Origin: Lichenihabitans psoromatis
GTDB taxonomy: Bacteria > Pseudomonadota > Alphaproteobacteria > Rhizobiales > Beijerinckiaceae
Reading direction: 5' to 3'
DNA: 64,000 bases
NCBI RefSeq assembly: GCF_004323635.1
Contig: NZ_CP036515.1
Location: forward strand, 3,845,501-3,909,500
The notes below the pieces were generated by a model. The model searched no databases and was not told the origin of the DNA. It saw only the letters and a list, made by a program, of their open reading frames with translations. Below, one piece after another: positions 1 to 8,898 of this stretch. The position numbers were made by a program, and so were the translations under genes. The number at the start of each line of letters is the position of its first letter. Within the stretch, counting starts at the first letter, position 1.

Positions 1-250
1 GATCACATCCGTAAAGGTCGTGCTCACGCCTGATCGGGCCCTGCCGGGCATCCGCGTCGTCGCGACCGTCAAGGTCACGGGCCAGACCGGCGTCGAAATG
101 GAAGCCCTGACGGCTGTCAGCGTCGCCTGCCTCACGGTCTACGACATGGTGAAGGCGGCCGATCGCGCCATGCGGATCGAGGGGATCCGCCTGCTCGAAA
201 AGTCGGGCGGGAAATCCGGCCATTATCGCGCCGGGACCGACGCCCCATGA
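1..250 (+). CDS. moaC: MoaC, cyclic pyranopterin monophosphate synthase (3' part; start lies before the window)
   Basis: Second enzyme of molybdenum cofactor synthesis; with MoaA it converts GTP through 3',8-cyclo-dihydro-GTP to cyclic pyranopterin monophosphate in the cytoplasm. Only the C-terminal ~82 codons are present, read from base 2, and the frame is open at the window edge. The family signature is clear: [15 protein letters not shown] followed by the YDMVKA helix and the terminal [12 protein letters not shown] block that carries the catalytic lysine. Its TGA overlaps the moeA start in an ATGA arrangement (247-250), so the two are translationally coupled. Identification is secure; only the N-terminus is unseen. 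Confidence 0.96.
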   Translation, partial: ITSVKVVLTPDRALPGIRVVATVKVTGQTGVEMEALTAVSVACLTVYDMVKAADRAMRIEGIRLLEKSGGKSGHYRAGTDAP

Positions 251-1479
251 CGGCCGATGCGATGCTCAGCGTCGCCGACGCCCTCGCGGCGATTTTGTCG
301 ACCGCCCCCCAAGCCCTTCCCGAAGAAGATGTCGCATTGGCCTCGGCGCGTGGGCGCACGCTGCGACGCGATCTCCTGGCGCTCAGAACGCAGCCGCCGC
401 TCCCGGTTTCGGCCATGGATGGCTATGCGGTTCGGGCCGCCGATCTCGCGCGTGCGCCTGTGGATCTCCGCGTGATCGGAACCAGCCAAGCCGGCCGAGC
501 CTTCGACGGCGCGGTCCAGGCCGGGGAAGCGGTGCGGATCTTCACCGGCGCTCCCGTGCCGGACGGTGCCGATACGGTGCTGATGCAGGAAAACGCGAGC
601 CTCCAAGGCGCAACCATGCGTGCCCTCCAGGCGGAACAGATCGGCCGCCACGTTCGGGCCGCGGGCCTCGATTTCAGCGAAGGGGATGTCGGTCTTCGGG
701 CCGGTCGGCGCCTTGGCGCTGCGGAACTCGCCTTGGCGGCCGCCATGAATCACGCAAGCCTGCCTGTGGCTCGCCGTCCACGCGTCGCGATCTTGGCGAC
801 CGGTGACGAACTGGTGTCGCCCGGGATGGTGCCCGGCCCCTCGCAGATCGTCGCGTCCAATTCCTTTGCGCTCGCTGCCATCGTCGAGCAAGCCGGTGGA
901 TTGCCGATCGATCTCGGTATCGCGGGTGATAATTTCGAAGCCTTGAGTCGCGGCATTCGCGCCGCGAGCGACCAGCAGGCCGACCTTCTGATCACACTCG
1001 GAGGCGCCTCCGTCGGTGACCTCGATCTCGTGCAGAGCGCGCTGGTCCGGGAGGGGCTAGAGCTCGGCTTCTGGCGGGTCGCGATGCGGCCCGGCAAACC
1101 GCTGATGCACGGTAAACTCGGCGCCATGCGGGTCCTCGGCCTTCCCGGCAACCCCGTCTCGTCGATCGTTTGCGGCATCCTCTTTGTGCGACCGCTCATC
1201 CGCGCGCTCTGCGGGGACCCCGATGCGGCCGCCTCCATCGCCGAGCCGGCCCGTCTCGCGGTCGATCTGCCGGCCAACGACCGGCGCCAAGACTATGTTC
1301 GCGCAACCCTCGCGCTCCGCGCCGATGATCTGCCGCTTGCTCATCCTGCAACACTGCAGGATTCATCGATGCTCAAAGTACTGGCGGGCGCACAATGCCT
1401 GATCGTTCGTGAGCCGCATGCGCCCGCCGCTCGGGCCGGCGATCGTTGCATGATCATCCGGCACGATCGCTACCTCTAG
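247..1479 (+). CDS. moeA: MoeA, molybdopterin molybdenumtransferase
   Basis: Inserts molybdate into adenylylated molybdopterin, the last step of molybdenum cofactor assembly. The 410-residue length is normal for a single-domain MoeA. Motifs in order: [11 protein letters not shown] (about 53-63), [12 protein letters not shown] (100-111), the MoCF-binding part with ATGDEL (184-189), GGASVGD (252-258), RPGKP (281-285) and GLPGNPVSS (298-306). The start overlaps the moaC stop by four bases, indicating one operon. A 150-base gap with SOS boxes separates it from lexA, so lexA probably has its own promoter. Note the substrate is made by the partly visible MoaC and by other enzymes outside the window. 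Confidence 0.96.
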   Translation: MTADAMLSVADALAAILSTAPQALPEEDVALASARGRTLRRDLLALRTQPPLPVSAMDGYAVRAADLARAPVDLRVIGTSQAGRAFDGAVQAGEAVRIFTGAPVPDGADTVLMQENASLQGATMRALQAEQIGRHVRAAGLDFSEGDVGLRAGRRLGAAELALAAAMNHASLPVARRPRVAILATGDELVSPGMVPGPSQIVASNSFALAAIVEQAGGLPIDLGIAGDNFEALSRGIRAASDQQADLLITLGGASVGDLDLVQSALVREGLELGFWRVAMRPGKPLMHGKLGAMRVLGLPGNPVSSIVCGILFVRPLIRALCGDPDAAASIAEPARLAVDLPANDRRQDYVRATLALRADDLPLAHPATLQDSSMLKVLAGAQCLIVREPHAPAARAGDRCMIIRHDRYL

Positions 1480-1530
1480 CAACCCACGTGCAGGGCGTTG
1501 CGGCAGGTGGTTTGCGAGCGGGCCAAGCAT

Positions 1531-1545
1531 GAACGCAGCAAGAAC
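1531..1545. promoter_or_regulatory. SOS box (LexA operator), perfect GAAC-N7-GAAC
   Basis: GAACGCAGCAAGAAC matches exactly the alphaproteobacterial LexA direct repeat, which is GTTC-N7-GTTC read on the other strand. It lies 85 bases before the lexA start codon, in the moeA-lexA gap, as expected for LexA autoregulation. A weaker partner follows at 1558-1572. Binding is inferred from the motif. Confidence 0.75.
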
Positions 1546-1557
1546 ATTCGTGCAATT

Positions 1558-1572
1558 GTTCTCTTTTTGTTT
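1558..1572. promoter_or_regulatory. Second SOS-like box, GTTC-N7-GTTT
   Basis: GTTCTCTTTTTGTTTT contains GTTC, seven bases, then GTTT, one mismatch from the alphaproteobacterial SOS box. It is in the opposite orientation to the perfect box 13 bases upstream. The inner half-sites of the two boxes form the inverted pair GAACA (1542-1546) / TGTTC (1557-1561). Confidence 0.5.
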
Positions 1573-1629
1573 TACCGTCTGGCGACGAATCGTAAGGCTC
1601 TGACGGGCCATCGCGGCCGAGGGTGACGA

Positions 1630-2337
1630 ATGCTGACGAGCAAACAGAACGAACTTCTCCGCTTCATCCACGAACGGCTGAAGGAGCAGGGCGTGCCGCC
1701 CTCCTTTGACGAGATGAAGGAAGCCCTGGATTTGCGATCCAAGTCCGGCATCCATCGCTTGATCATGGCGCTCGAGGAACGCGGGTTCATCCGTCGTCTG
1801 CCAAACAGGGCTCGCGCCATCGAAGTGTTGAAGCTTTCGGACTCGTCGACCCCCACCGAGACAAAGCCATCGAAGTTCTCGCCGAGTGTGATCGAGGGAA
1901 CGCTGGGGCGCCTGCGCCCGCGTGGATCGCACGGATCCAACCACGAAGACGTCATGGCCGTGTCGGTGCCGATGATGGGGCGTATCGCGGCCGGCACCCC
2001 GATCGCGGCTATCCAGACTCGCAGCCAGACCATCACGGTGTCGCCGGACATGTTGGCGGCCGGCGAGCATTTTGCCCTTGAGGTTCGTGGCGACTCGATG
2101 ATCGAGGCTGGTATTCTCGATGCCGACACGGTCATTATCCGCCGTCAAGATTCAGCCGACACGGGCGACATCATCGTGGCGCTGGTCGACGACGAAGAGG
2201 CGACCCTGAAGCGCTTCCGTCGACGGGGCGCGTCTATCGCTCTCGAGGCCGCCAATCCGGCCTATGAGACACGAATCTTCGGCCCAGACCGCGTGAAGAT
2301 CCAAGGCAAGCTGGTCAGCCTTCTCCGCCGCTACTGA
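1630..2337 (+). CDS. lexA: LexA, SOS response repressor and self-cleaving protease
   Basis: Represses DNA-damage genes and cuts itself when activated by RecA. The 235 residues show an N-terminal winged helix (about 1-65, including [20 protein letters not shown]), a linker longer than in E. coli, and an S24 peptidase domain. The cleavage site is Ala121-Gly122 in GRIAAGTP; the catalytic dyad is Ser156 (GDSMIEAG) and Lys194 (ATLKRF). Two LexA-type operators lie 58-99 bases upstream, so it should be autoregulated. In many Hyphomicrobiales comEC follows lexA; here an IalB-like gene follows instead. Confidence 0.97.
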   Translation: MLTSKQNELLRFIHERLKEQGVPPSFDEMKEALDLRSKSGIHRLIMALEERGFIRRLPNRARAIEVLKLSDSSTPTETKPSKFSPSVIEGTLGRLRPRGSHGSNHEDVMAVSVPMMGRIAAGTPIAAIQTRSQTITVSPDMLAAGEHFALEVRGDSMIEAGILDADTVIIRRQDSADTGDIIVALVDDEEATLKRFRRRGASIALEAANPAYETRIFGPDRVKIQGKLVSLLRRY

Positions 2338-2486
2338 GCCGTGTCTCGCAATCGCGAGGTCCGGCGGGGCGCAAAAGAGAGCCGCGCGCCGGTTATCCAC
2401 GTCTTGTGTGTGTGATATCGAGCCGATAACGCTGCCCGCGACACCGGCCATCGTATTTCGGCGGCGCGTGTCACCGGGGATTGTTC

Positions 2487-3053
2487 ATGTCTGCTCGCCT
2501 GCTGTCGATTTTTGGCCCGATTGTCGTTGTGTTGAGTTTTTCTCAGGCAGCCGCTCAGCAGAAACCAGTGACCCCGGCCGCGAAACCACTCGCACCCGTG
2601 AGTTCCGAGCCGGCGACCACATCGGCAAGCTACGGCGACTGGGTTCTCCGATGCGGGCGCATTGGCGATGGCGACCAGGCGAAGCGCGTTTGTGAAGTCG
2701 CTCAGACTATCCAATTACCCAACCAGACGGCGCCTATCGCGGAGGTTGCGGTCGGTCATCTCCCGGATGGATCCTTACACCTGACCGCCGTGCTGCCTCC
2801 GAGCGTGTCGTTTCCGAGCACGGTGGCGTTTGCCAATGCCGGCGACAAAGCTCGTGTCGATCTTCAATGGCGGCGGTGTCTCGCTGGCGGGTGTTTCGCC
2901 GACACCCCCGTCAGCGACGATCTCCTCAAGGCTTGGCGTGTCTCGACCGATGCTGGGAAGATGACGTTCAAGGATGCTGGAGGGCGTGATATCGCGTTGG
3001 CGATCTCGTTTCGCGGGCTGGCCCAAGCGCTCGACGCCTTGCCGAAATCTTAA
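2487..3053 (+). CDS. Invasion-associated locus B (IalB) family secreted protein
   Basis: Exported protein of 188 residues. An N-terminal signal peptide runs to about AAAQQ (residues 21-25), then a Pro/Ala-rich spacer, then the IalB domain from about residue 49 with YGDWVLRC and paired cysteines (Cys56/Cys69 and a second pair in RRCLAGGCF) likely to form disulfides. The ATG at 2487 was chosen over the in-frame TTG two codons earlier. IalB was named for Bartonella erythrocyte invasion, but homologues are widespread in free-living Hyphomicrobiales and their biochemical role is unknown, so no invasion function should be inferred. Confidence 0.85.
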   Translation: MSARLLSIFGPIVVVLSFSQAAAQQKPVTPAAKPLAPVSSEPATTSASYGDWVLRCGRIGDGDQAKRVCEVAQTIQLPNQTAPIAEVAVGHLPDGSLHLTAVLPPSVSFPSTVAFANAGDKARVDLQWRRCLAGGCFADTPVSDDLLKAWRVSTDAGKMTFKDAGGRDIALAISFRGLAQALDALPKS

Positions 3054-3191
3054 ATCCGGCCTCTCGGTTCAGGCGCAAACCTCGGCGGAACAGCCCCGTT
3101 CCTTACGGCAACTTGAAACGTGGCAATTGAGCGGCATATTTGAGGGAGGTCGAAGCCGACTATCCAGCTAGGATGCGAGCACCACGCGACG

Positions 3192-4508
3192 ATGAACGAA
3201 TCCACGAACGATCGGCGTTCACCTCTTCACAAATCTGAAGACGCCGAGTCGACTGCTCTCGCTGAAGCCGAGGCTCAATCGCAGATATCCACAGCACACG
3301 ATATCGCGACTCGCGCTCGCCATTATCCGCGCTCGGCCAGAAACGCACTGGATCTCGCGCGATTGCTCGAGGTTGGGATTCTCGATGTGGTCATGCCGGA
3401 TGGCCAATCGTTCCGCTTCGGCGGTCGCGTTCCTGGCCCCGCTGCCGTCATGACAATCAAGGACGCCAATTTCGCGAAGCGGTTGATCGGCGGTGGCGAC
3501 ATCGGCATGGCCGAATCATTTCTCCATGGCGAATGGGAGAGCCCCAACCTCACCCGGTTTCTCGAACTCTTCTGCCTCAATCGTCCGATGATCGAAAAGC
3601 TCGGCGCGCATCCGATCGTCAGGATTATCCAGGCTTACGGTCACTGGCGAAACCGGAACACCAAGGCAGGATCGAAGCGCAACATCTTCGCGCATTACGA
3701 TCTCGGCAATGCTTTTTATTCCTCATGGCTCGATAAGAGCATGACCTATTCGTCGGCCTTGTTCGAGGACGCGTCGGGGCATTCCACGATGGATCTGTCG
3801 GCCGCGCAGGAAGTCAAATATCGGAATCTCGCCGATCAGGTCGGGATCGATCCAGGCCACCATATCCTTGAGATTGGATGCGGCTGGGGTGGCTTTGCCG
3901 AGTTTGCCGCCAAGTCGATCGGATGCCGCGTCACGGGCCTGACCATCAGCCAAGCCCAGCACGATTTCGCCAAGCGGCGAATCTTCGAAGCGGGTTTGAA
4001 CGAAAAGGTCGAGATCAAGCTGCTCGACTATCGCGATGAGCGCGGCACCTATGACCGGATCGCGTCGATCGAGATGTTCGAAGCGGTCGGTGAGGCCTAT
4101 TGGCCGAGCTACTTCACGCAATTGGCGGACCGCCTGAAGCCCAATGGGCTCGCGGGTCTTCAGGTCATCACGATCCGCGATTCACTTTTCGCGAGCTACA
4201 GACGAGAGATGGATTTCATTCGCAAATACGTGTTTCCCGGCGGCATGCTGCCCAGCCCGTCGATCATGCGCGAACTCGGCACCGCACATGGCTTTCGCCT
4301 ATCGACCGAGCGCGTGTTCGGCCACGATTATGCCAAGACGCTCTCGCTTTGGCGCATAAGCTTCCGCGCGGCCTGGCCGGGGCTGTTGTCGCAGGGCTTC
4401 GACGAGCACTTTCGGCGCCTCTGGGAATATTATCTGGCCTATTGCGAGGCGGGCTTTCTGAGCGAGTTGATCGACGTCCGCCAGATGGTCTTCGCCAAAA
4501 CCGCTTAA
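3192..4508 (+). CDS. cfa: Cyclopropane-fatty-acyl-phospholipid synthase (SAM-dependent)
   Basis: Methylenates cis double bonds of membrane phospholipid acyl chains using S-adenosylmethionine, usually in stationary phase or acid stress. The 438 residues fit the family. An N-terminal lipid-binding part is followed by HYDLGNAFY (168-176), MTYSSALF (184-191) and the SAM motif LEIGCGWGGF (226-235). A 137-base gap separates it from the IalB gene, and I see no obvious Shine-Dalgarno at the chosen ATG. It is followed by 256 non-coding bases before cysK, suggesting a monocistronic unit. Related SAM enzymes making tuberculostearate-type lipids look similar but are less likely. Confidence 0.9.
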   Translation: MNESTNDRRSPLHKSEDAESTALAEAEAQSQISTAHDIATRARHYPRSARNALDLARLLEVGILDVVMPDGQSFRFGGRVPGPAAVMTIKDANFAKRLIGGGDIGMAESFLHGEWESPNLTRFLELFCLNRPMIEKLGAHPIVRIIQAYGHWRNRNTKAGSKRNIFAHYDLGNAFYSSWLDKSMTYSSALFEDASGHSTMDLSAAQEVKYRNLADQVGIDPGHHILEIGCGWGGFAEFAAKSIGCRVTGLTISQAQHDFAKRRIFEAGLNEKVEIKLLDYRDERGTYDRIASIEMFEAVGEAYWPSYFTQLADRLKPNGLAGLQVITIRDSLFASYRREMDFIRKYVFPGGMLPSPSIMRELGTAHGFRLSTERVFGHDYAKTLSLWRISFRAAWPGLLSQGFDEHFRRLWEYYLAYCEAGFLSELIDVRQMVFAKTA

Positions 4509-4764
4509 GGTCGCATCGCCTTACTCGATAACGGCGCGACGACCGTGCGGGGAGCGCTTGCGATCGCGTGACGCGGACCTTAGGTTCGCGGTTCATCGTC
4601 GGGATCTGCGCTGCTGTGTCTGAGCCGGACCTTTTTATGAAAAGGCCGACTTGGACCGATCATACCGGATTAGGGACAGACCTGCGTTTTCGACGACCAA
4701 GCCTTTCAGACGCGCGGGACACTTGCGGTCTCTGACGACGCGTCTCCAGGAGCGTGCATCACCC

Positions 4765-5799
4765 ATGAGCATCACCAGCACCGTCATCGACGCCATCGGC
4801 AACACGCCTTTGATCAAGCTGCAGCGTGCGTCCGAGATGACGGGTTGTACGATTCTCGGCAAAGCCGAATTCATGAATCCGGGCGGTTCGGTGAAGGATC
4901 GCGCCGCCCTCGCCATGGTCCAGGATGCGGTCGCGACCGGCAGCTTGAAGCCCGGCGGCACCATCGTGGAGGGAACGGCGGGTAATACCGGCATTGGACT
5001 GGCGCTCGTCGCCAGCGCGCTTGGCTACAAAACCGTGATCGTGATCCCCAACACGCAAAGCCAGGAAAAGAAGGACGTGCTTCGCTTATCGGGCGCGGAA
5101 CTCATCGAAGTTCCGGCCGTGCCCTATGCCAATCCGGACAATTACGTCAAAGTCTCTGGCCGTCTTGCCCATCGGCTCGACCAAACCCGTGAACACGGGG
5201 CAGTCTGGGCCAATCAATTCGACAATCTCGCCAATCGCCGGGGACATTTCGAGACCACCGGACCTGAAATATGGGCCGCGACGCTCGGGCAGGTCGATGG
5301 TTTCATCTGTGCGGTCGGTACCGGCGGAACGCTGGCCGGTGTCAGCATGGCGCTCAAAGCCAAAAACCCGGCTATCCAAATCGGCCTCGCGGACCCGATG
5401 GGCGCCGCCCTCTACGATTACTACACGACCGGGCAATTGCGCGCCGAAGGCTCATCGATCACGGAGGGCATCGGCCAGAACCGCATCACTCCCAACCTTG
5501 AAGGCGCGATCGTCGACCAAGCCTATCAAATCACCGATGCCGAGGCACTCGAGATCGTGTTCGATCTCGCCGAACATGAGGGCCTTCTGCTCGGAGGGTC
5601 GTCCGGCATCAACGTCGCGGGGGCGATACGGCTCGGCAAGACACTTGGACCCGGACACACGATCGTGACGATCCTGTGCGATTCGGGCTTTCGCTACGCC
5701 TCGAAACTTTACAATCCCGACTTCCTGCGGAGCAAAGGCTTGCAGGTTCCTGGCTGGCTCGAACGCGCGCCGAGCGTCACAAGCGAGGATCTCCGGTGA
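4765..5799 (+). CDS. cysK: Cysteine synthase A (O-acetylserine sulfhydrylase)
   Basis: Makes L-cysteine from O-acetylserine and sulfide with pyridoxal phosphate. 344 residues. The PLP lysine is Lys44 in NPGGSVKDRAA; the substrate loop EGTAGNTGIGLA lies at about 69-80 and the PLP phosphate loop is GTGGTLAG. The open frame continues 114 bases upstream, but ATG 4765 starts the conserved domain (ITSTVIDAIGNTPL) and has AGGAG twelve bases before it. The stop overlaps the GTG of the tRNA-editing gene, so the two form an operon. The family includes cystathionine beta-synthase-like enzymes, but there is no heme or CBS domain. Confidence 0.93.
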   Translation: MSITSTVIDAIGNTPLIKLQRASEMTGCTILGKAEFMNPGGSVKDRAALAMVQDAVATGSLKPGGTIVEGTAGNTGIGLALVASALGYKTVIVIPNTQSQEKKDVLRLSGAELIEVPAVPYANPDNYVKVSGRLAHRLDQTREHGAVWANQFDNLANRRGHFETTGPEIWAATLGQVDGFICAVGTGGTLAGVSMALKAKNPAIQIGLADPMGAALYDYYTTGQLRAEGSSITEGIGQNRITPNLEGAIVDQAYQITDAEALEIVFDLAEHEGLLLGGSSGINVAGAIRLGKTLGPGHTIVTILCDSGFRYASKLYNPDFLRSKGLQVPGWLERAPSVTSEDLR

Positions 5800-6521
5800 C
5801 CCGGTTACTATTCCGCGACGATGCCGATCAACGCCACTGCGAGGCGACCATCTTGGCGATCGGCCCGGATGGCGCCATCGTGCTCGATCAAACGGTCTTC
5901 TACGCACAGGGCGGCGGGCAGCCGGGTGATCGCGGCACGTTGACGACGCGACAAGGCGAAGTGATCGCCATTCTCGATACGGTTTATGGCGAGGACAAAA
6001 GTACTGTCCTGCATCGTATCGATCCAACCCATGCCACAATGTTGACGATCGGCGAAACGGTGCGGCTTGATCTCGATTGGCCGACCCGGCATGCGCGCAT
6101 GCGGATCCATACGGCTCTTCATCTGCTGACGGCCGTGCTGCCCTACCCGGTCACAGGCGGCTCGATCGGCGATGGCGAGGGACGGCTCGACTTCGACATG
6201 CCGCCGGGCGGCCCGGACCGTGACGCCATCACCGACGATCTGAATGCGCTGATCGCCAGGAACGCGGATGTGACCACGACCTGGATCACCGACCAGGAGC
6301 TTGATGCCAATCCCGGCCTCGTCAAGACCATGTCGGTCAAACCGCCGACAGGCTCGGGGCGCGTTCGGCTCGTCAAGATCGGCGACATCGACCTCCAACC
6401 TTGTGGCGGCACCCATGTGGGAAACACGCGCGAGATCGGGCCTGTCGCCGTGACCGCCATCGAGAAAAAGGGCAAACAGAACCGCCGTGTGCGGATCGCT
6501 CTTCAAAGCCCCTCCGCTTAG
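5796..6521 (+). CDS. AlaX-type alanyl-tRNA editing protein (trans-editing of Ser/Gly-tRNA-Ala)
   Basis: Stand-alone homologue of the alanyl-tRNA synthetase editing domain; it hydrolyses mischarged tRNA-Ala. With GTG at 5796 the protein has 241 residues, the usual size. It shows [11 protein letters not shown] (about 35-45), the zinc/catalytic HTALH (105-109) and CGGTH (Cys203, His207). The GTG overlaps the cysK stop by four bases, and GCGAGGA lies just upstream. No synthetase or C-Ala domain is attached. The cysK-alaX coupling suggests co-expression with amino-acid supply. Confidence 0.88.
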   Translation: MTRLLFRDDADQRHCEATILAIGPDGAIVLDQTVFYAQGGGQPGDRGTLTTRQGEVIAILDTVYGEDKSTVLHRIDPTHATMLTIGETVRLDLDWPTRHARMRIHTALHLLTAVLPYPVTGGSIGDGEGRLDFDMPPGGPDRDAITDDLNALIARNADVTTTWITDQELDANPGLVKTMSVKPPTGSGRVRLVKIGDIDLQPCGGTHVGNTREIGPVAVTAIEKKGKQNRRVRIALQSPSA

Positions 6522-6544
6522 ACCGCGACGTTCTGGATGATCGA

Positions 6545-7003
6545 ATGACGACTCCCATCGAAACGACCCAACTCGGTCACACCGTATCGGCCCCCGCTTC
6601 ACCCGCGGACGCAACCCTGGATCGGGTGCCGAACCCGCATGTCGGTACGCTTTATCTCGCGCGCTTCACAGTGCCGGAATTCACATCGCTTTGTCCGGTC
6701 ACGGGCCAGCCCGATTTTGCCCATCTCGTGATCGATTACGTCGCGCGGGATTGGCTGGTCGAGTCGAAATCGCTGAAGCTGTATTTGACCTCATTCCGCA
6801 ACCACGGCGCCTTTCACGAGGATTGCACCGTGGGAATCGGCAAAACCTTGGTCGAACGGCTCGACCCCGTCTGGCTGCGGATCGGCGGCTATTGGTACCC
6901 GCGCGGCGGCATCCCCATCGATGTCTTCTGGCAAACAGGCGTCCCGCCCGAAGGCCTATGGTTGCCCGACCAGGGCGTGCCGACCTATCGCGGGCGGGGC
7001 TGA
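6545..7003 (+). CDS. queF: QueF, NADPH-dependent preQ0 reductase
   Basis: Reduces the nitrile of 7-cyano-7-deazaguanine to preQ1, a precursor of the queuosine wobble base in tRNA. 152 residues is the short unimodular (YkvM/type I) form. The thioimide-forming cysteine is Cys50 in [11 protein letters not shown] with Asp57, and the NADPH-binding motif is [21 protein letters not shown] (from residue 73). ATG 6545 is preferred although the frame is open further upstream inside alaX. Its last 19 bases overlap the 3' end of the convergent acyltransferase gene. It is a tRNA modification gene beside a tRNA quality-control gene. Confidence 0.94.
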   Translation: MTTPIETTQLGHTVSAPASPADATLDRVPNPHVGTLYLARFTVPEFTSLCPVTGQPDFAHLVIDYVARDWLVESKSLKLYLTSFRNHGAFHEDCTVGIGKTLVERLDPVWLRIGGYWYPRGGIPIDVFWQTGVPPEGLWLPDQGVPTYRGRG

Positions 7004-7983
7004 GACACGCGCCCGAGTTTGCGCGCCCAGGCCGGCCGGCGAAGCTTATGGCGCTGCGTCGGCAAGCCGCGGAGTCGGTCCGCAAAGCCGCGGAGTGTCT
7101 TCGGCCGCCGGGGCGCAATATGGGCCATCGCGCTGGCATCGGCCTGCAGCGCATAGGTTTTGGCACGAAGCGCGTCCGCCAGCGTCTGGCGATCCTTGAT
7201 GCCGACCAGGTCCGCGTAAGGAATGGGTGCACCAATCGCAACCGCCATCGAGGTTCCGATCCGGTTTTTGACCTCGCGAAAGATCAACGACAGGCGCAGC
7301 GTCGCGCTGAGATGGCTCGCGATCTGGAAGATGCGGCTGTTTTGTCCCATGAAGCAGATCGGCACGACCGTGGCCTTGCCGCGGTGAACGAGCTGCGACG
7401 TAAACGGCTGCCAGGGCGCGTCGATGGCAGGATGTCGCCCAAGCCGATCCGGCGCGGTCGATACCCCCCCGGCTGGGAAGATGACGACGCAGCCTCCCTT
7501 TTCGAGATGATCGCGAGCCGCAGCCCGGGATTTCAGGTTGGTCTGCATCGCCTCTTCGGTCGGCGAGAAGTCGACCGGGAGCACGAAGGACTGAACCTCA
7601 GGCGCGCGGAGCAGGACCGCATTGGTCAAAACCAGAAAGTCGCTGCGGACCTTCTCGATGAGCCACGAAATCACGATTCCGTCGAGCACGCCGTAAGGGT
7701 GGTTCGCCACGACGACGAGCGGTCCGGTTTTCGGAATAGAGGCCAGTGCCGCAGGCGAAAATTGAACATCGAGCGCCAGTCGGCGGACGGCCGAATTGAA
7801 AAAGCTTTCGCTGGCGACAGGATAGCGCCGATGTTCGAGGTAAAGCTGCTTGAGCTTGCGTTGGCCGGTCGCAGCCTCGACCATACGGATGATCTTGCGC
7901 TTCATCGCCGAAGCATCCGGATCAGCATAGCTGAAAATCAGATCGTCCATAGTCTCAACCATGACGTCGTGAGATGACGACAT
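6985..7983 (-). CDS. Lysophospholipid acyltransferase (PlsC-like, membrane-associated)
   Basis: 332-residue member of the LPLAT superfamily, which moves an acyl chain from acyl-ACP or acyl-CoA to a lysophospholipid or lysolipid acceptor at the inner membrane. Motif I reads NHPYGVLDG (His95 to Asp101), with five rather than four residues between His and Asp; this variant occurs in a known LPLAT subgroup. FPAGGVS (169-175) is the acceptor-binding motif. The C-terminus is Arg/Pro-rich. It lies 60 bases after kdsA on the same strand and converges on queF with a 19-base overlap. The acceptor lipid is unknown; ornithine-lipid OlsA-like activity is one possibility. Confidence 0.8.
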   Translation of the reverse strand: MSSSHDVMVETMDDLIFSYADPDASAMKRKIIRMVEAATGQRKLKQLYLEHRRYPVASESFFNSAVRRLALDVQFSPAALASIPKTGPLVVVANHPYGVLDGIVISWLIEKVRSDFLVLTNAVLLRAPEVQSFVLPVDFSPTEEAMQTNLKSRAAARDHLEKGGCVVIFPAGGVSTAPDRLGRHPAIDAPWQPFTSQLVHRGKATVVPICFMGQNSRIFQIASHLSATLRLSLIFREVKNRIGTSMAVAIGAPIPYADLVGIKDRQTLADALRAKTYALQADASAMAHIAPRRPKTLRGFADRLRGLPTQRHKLRRPAWARKLGRVSQPRPR

Positions 7984-8043
7984 TGTGACCTGCCCGTGCC
8001 TGTTGGCTGCGACGACCGCGCAGACGCGCAGCCTACGGCGATG

Positions 8044-8883
8044 TCATTGCACCCGTTTGGCGAGAACGTCAAAGGCCTTGAGGGTTTCGAGCAGCGCCCG
8101 CATCTCGCTGAGCGGCACCATGTTGGGCCCATCTGACAGAGCTTGGTCCGGTCGGTCATGCGTTTCGATGAAGACCCCGGCCACACCGACCGCGACGGCG
8201 GCGCGCGCCAGCACCGGGACAAACTCGCGCTCGCCTCCGGAGGTCGTCCCCTGCCCACCGGGCTGTTGCACCGAATGGGTTGCGTCGAAGATGACCGGCG
8301 CCGCTGTGCTGCGCGCCATGATCGGCAGCGAGCGCATGTCGGACACCAGGGTGTTGTAGCCGAAACTCGCACCGCGTTCGGTCACCATCACGGCGTCATT
8401 GCCGGAATCCCTGATCTTGGCCACGACGTTTTTCATATCCCACGGCGCGAGAAACTGGCCTTTTTTGACATTGACGATTCGACCCGTCTTGGCTGCCGCG
8501 ACGAGCAGGTCCGTCTGTCTGCACAGAAATGCTGGGATCTGCAGGATATCGACGACTTCGGCGACGGGCGCGCATTGATCGGCCGCGTGGATATCGGTCA
8601 GGACCGGCACACCGAAACGCTCCTTGATCTCGGCAAACACGGGTAAAGCTTCGTGGAGACCGACGCCCCGCGCACTGCTCGACGCGGTCCGGTTGGCTTT
8701 GTCGAACGACGCCTTGAACACAAGGCCGATCCCGAGATCGTCCGTGATGGCGACCAGCGCCTCGGCCATGTCGAGCGCGTGAGCGCGGCTTTCCATCGCG
8801 CACGGCCCAGCGATCAGGGCCAGCGGCAGATGATTGCCGAAAGCCACCGCCCGGGGACCCTGACCGGCAACGATCCTATTCAT
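8044..8883 (-). CDS. kdsA: KdsA, 3-deoxy-8-phosphooctulonate (KDO-8-P) synthase
   Basis: Condenses phosphoenolpyruvate with arabinose-5-phosphate to KDO-8-phosphate, the core sugar joined to lipid A. 279 residues, standard length. GPCAMESR near the N-terminus, [11 protein letters not shown], and the LTDIHAADQ and [11 protein letters not shown] blocks identify the family. It follows the antiporter gene by 15 bases in a minus-strand run starting at tpiA. In many relatives eno follows kdsA; here an acyltransferase follows. It works in the same outer-membrane pathway as the lpx cluster at the other end of the window. Confidence 0.96.
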   Translation of the reverse strand: MNRIVAGQGPRAVAFGNHLPLALIAGPCAMESRAHALDMAEALVAITDDLGIGLVFKASFDKANRTASSSARGVGLHEALPVFAEIKERFGVPVLTDIHAADQCAPVAEVVDILQIPAFLCRQTDLLVAAAKTGRIVNVKKGQFLAPWDMKNVVAKIRDSGNDAVMVTERGASFGYNTLVSDMRSLPIMARSTAAPVIFDATHSVQQPGGQGTTSGGEREFVPVLARAAVAVGVAGVFIETHDRPDQALSDGPNMVPLSEMRALLETLKAFDVLAKRVQ

Positions 8884-8898
8884 CGAAGATTCCTCTTT

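Noticed and set aside
6691..7977. 428-codon open frame on the plus strand
   Set aside because: Antisense to the acyltransferase and partly inside queF; the translation is Arg-rich and without motifs.
8005..8033. GGCTGCG / CGCAGCC hairpin between kdsA and the acyltransferase gene
   Set aside because: 15-base loop, no T-run; kept out of the feature list as too weak.
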